Below are positions 5,367 to 6,670 of a stretch of 6,670 nt of DNA, one piece after another (the stretch's first letter is position 1; each line of letters starts with the position of its first letter). The stretch comes from an uncultured Chloroflexota bacterium. GTDB lineage: Bacteria; Chloroflexota; Limnocylindria; Limnocylindrales; Limnocylindraceae. The position numbers and the translations under genes were made by a program. The notes under the pieces were generated by a model that saw only the letters and a program-made list of their open reading frames with translations, did no database searches and had not been told where the DNA came from. The stretch is from assembly GCA_903944295.1 (NCBI GenBank), contig CAJARA010000043.1, positions 1 to 6,670 of the forward strand, given 5' to 3'.

Positions 5367-5374
5367 GTTCGCAG

Positions 5375-6589
5375 ATGCCCACATTTGCCGATTTGAACCT
5401 TGCCCCCGAACTCTTGCGCGCGGTTGCTGCTGAGGGATATACCGAGCCCACCCCAATTCAACTACAGGCGATCCCGCACGTCCTTCAGGGGCGCGACCTC
5501 CTCGGCGCAGCGCAGACCGGTACCGGAAAGACCGCCGCCTTCGTTCTCCCGATCATGCACCTGCTGAAGCCGTTCGCCACACCATCGCCGAGCCCTGCGC
5601 GTCACCCTGTGCGCGCGCTCGTCTTGACGCCAACGCGCGAGCTCGCCGTGCAAATCTCTGAGAGCTGCACCACCTACGGCAAATACCTGCCACTCCGCAG
5701 CGGCGTGGTCTACGGCGGCGTGCCAATGCCGCCGCAGCAGAAGATGCTTCTCGCCGGCGTAGAGATCCTGATTGCCACGCCGGGTCGACTCCTTGATCAC
5801 GCAGGCTCTAAGACCGTGAACCTCTCGCAGGTCTCCATCTTGGTCTTGGACGAAGCGGATCGCATGTTGGACATGGGCTTCATGCCTGATCTAAAGCGTA
5901 TCCTTGCGCTCATCCCAAAACAGCGCCAAGGCCTCCTCTTCTCCGCCACCTTCTCCGAGCCGATCCGCGCACTGGCGCACGACTTCCTCCACGATCCAGT
6001 AACCGTGGAAGTTGCCCGACGCAATCAAACGAATGACAACGTGCGCCAGGTGATCATGCCGGTAGATGATCGCCGCCGCCGCGCACTGCTCAGCGACCTG
6101 CTCAAGACGCGCAACTGGGATCAGACACTCGTTTTTGTGAATCGAAAAATGGAGGCGAATCGCTTGGGCGACTTCCTCCACCGCGACGGCCATAACGTGG
6201 TGGAGATCCATGGCGACAAGGATCAGAAGCAGCGCAACCGGGCACTCGCCGCATTCAAGGCGGGCGAGGCGCGCGTCATGGTCGCAACCGATGTTGCCGC
6301 ACGCGGCCTTGACATTGAGGCGCTCCCCGCCGTGATCAACTACGAGCTCCCCTTCGATCCAGAAGACTACGTGCACCGCATCGGACGCACCGGCCGCGCT
6401 GGTGCCCTCGGTGAGGCGATCAGCTTCGTTGCACCAAACGAGATGGAGAAACTGACACTCGTCCGCAAGCTAACCAAAGCGGCACTCGCGATCGAGATCC
6501 CGGTTGGCTACGAACCGATCCTGCTCGACTTCCCGCGCGACCTTATCGCCAAGGCGCAGATGGTGCGCCTACAGCGAGGCCGCCGCTAA
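5375..6589 (+). CDS. rhlE: DEAD-box ATP-dependent RNA helicase, RhlE-like
   Basis: A 404-residue cytoplasmic RNA helicase with all superfamily 2 DEAD-box motifs in order: Q motif with F4 and GYTEPTPIQ (21-29), motif I AQTGTGKT (46-53), Ia PTRELA (86-91), Ib TPGR (135-138), II DEAD (159-162), III SAT (190-192), IV LVFVNRK (252-258), V ATDVAARGLDI (304-314) and VI HRIGRTGRAG (334-343). The IHGDKDQKQRNRALAAFKAG stretch (278-297) is typical of RhlE-group helicases, which remodel rRNA precursors and help RNA decay. The protein is nearly all helicase core. The C-terminal tail after motif VI is short and ends QRGRR, unlike the long basic tails of many RhlE or CsdA proteins. Hence the subfamily name is less certain than the family. 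The reading frame is open upstream to 5045, but that part runs antisense through rarA, and homology begins at MPTFADLNL, so ATG 5375 is used. Confidence 0.95.
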   Translation: MPTFADLNLAPELLRAVAAEGYTEPTPIQLQAIPHVLQGRDLLGAAQTGTGKTAAFVLPIMHLLKPFATPSPSPARHPVRALVLTPTRELAVQISESCTTYGKYLPLRSGVVYGGVPMPPQQKMLLAGVEILIATPGRLLDHAGSKTVNLSQVSILVLDEADRMLDMGFMPDLKRILALIPKQRQGLLFSATFSEPIRALAHDFLHDPVTVEVARRNQTNDNVRQVIMPVDDRRRRALLSDLLKTRNWDQTLVFVNRKMEANRLGDFLHRDGHNVVEIHGDKDQKQRNRALAAFKAGEARVMVATDVAARGLDIEALPAVINYELPFDPEDYVHRIGRTGRAGALGEAISFVAPNEMEKLTLVRKLTKAALAIEIPVGYEPILLDFPRDLIAKAQMVRLQRGRR

Positions 6590-6614
6590 ATAAACTGCCG
6601 CGTAAGTGAGTTAC

Positions 6615-6659
6615 TGGTACCTAGGGGTTATCGGTGCGAGAACCAGCTACTAGGCACCA
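6615..6659. repeat. Imperfect inverted repeat downstream of the helicase gene
   Basis: TGGTACCTAG (6615-6624) pairs with CTAGGCACCA (6650-6659), nine of ten positions matching. Inside, GGTT (6626-6629) can pair with AACC (6641-6644), giving a bulged hairpin about 45 bases long. No T-run follows on the plus strand and no A-run precedes it, so it is not a canonical intrinsic terminator. It does not fit a tRNA cloverleaf. It could be a 3'-end structure of the helicase mRNA or part of the next locus. The rest of 6590-6670 shows nothing I can identify. Confidence 0.4.
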
Positions 6660-6670
6660 CTGACGGCTCA

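Noticed and set aside
5045..5374. Upstream extension of the helicase reading frame
   Set aside because: It is antisense to rarA and low in complexity; helicase homology starts at MPTFADLNL (5375).
6615..6659. tRNA or other known RNA gene at the right end
   Set aside because: No cloverleaf, no T-loop consensus and the wrong arm lengths.
6628..6670. Possible C-terminus of a minus-strand gene entering from the right edge
   Set aside because: Two minus-strand frames stay open for only about 13-16 codons before stops, too short to recognise or support.

Overview
This GC-rich (a little over 60 % by eye), gene-dense bacterial window holds seven protein-coding loci and no RNA genes or mobile elements that I can recognise. 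Gaps between genes are short and no gene-free stretch exceeds 100 bases. First genes of transcripts lack a Shine-Dalgarno sequence and often have a TANNNT box just ahead of the ATG, while genes inside the operon do have one. With the style of the proteins, this fits a leaderless-transcript-rich lineage such as Chloroflexota, Actinobacteriota or Deinococcota. Chloroflexota is my best guess, with low confidence.

Left part (1-666, minus strand): the N-terminal 49 codons of an aldehyde dehydrogenase of the delta-1-pyrroline-5-carboxylate dehydrogenase type, cut by the window edge, and upstream of it a Fur-family metal-dependent repressor. Centre-left (721-3265, plus strand): a tight three-gene operon for a group I energy-coupling-factor (ECF) importer for nickel or cobalt. 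It consists of a substrate-binding CbiM/NikM fused to a PDGLE (CbiN/NikN-like) domain, the transmembrane T component CbiQ, and the ATPase CbiO with an unusual histidine-rich N-terminal tail. The repressor gene and the operon are divergent, and the 54-bp gap between them holds a near-perfect 9-2-9 inverted repeat. This looks like a self-contained metal homeostasis unit: sensor, operator and importer.

Centre (3280-4042, plus): a secreted carbohydrate esterase family 4 (polysaccharide deacetylase) gene broken by a frame change and an apparent internal deletion between catalytic motifs 2 and 3, so most likely a pseudogene. Its stop codon overlaps that of the convergent rarA gene (4039-5325, minus), an AAA+ replication-associated recombination factor. 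Divergent from rarA is an RhlE-like DEAD-box RNA helicase (5375-6589, plus). The last 81 bases hold an imperfect inverted repeat with no U-tract and no identifiable gene.

The items most worth a second look are the operator-like palindrome between the Fur-family gene and the importer operon, the His-rich tail on CbiO, the displaced N-terminal histidine of CbiM, and the broken deacetylase. I did not find a wholly new type of system here.
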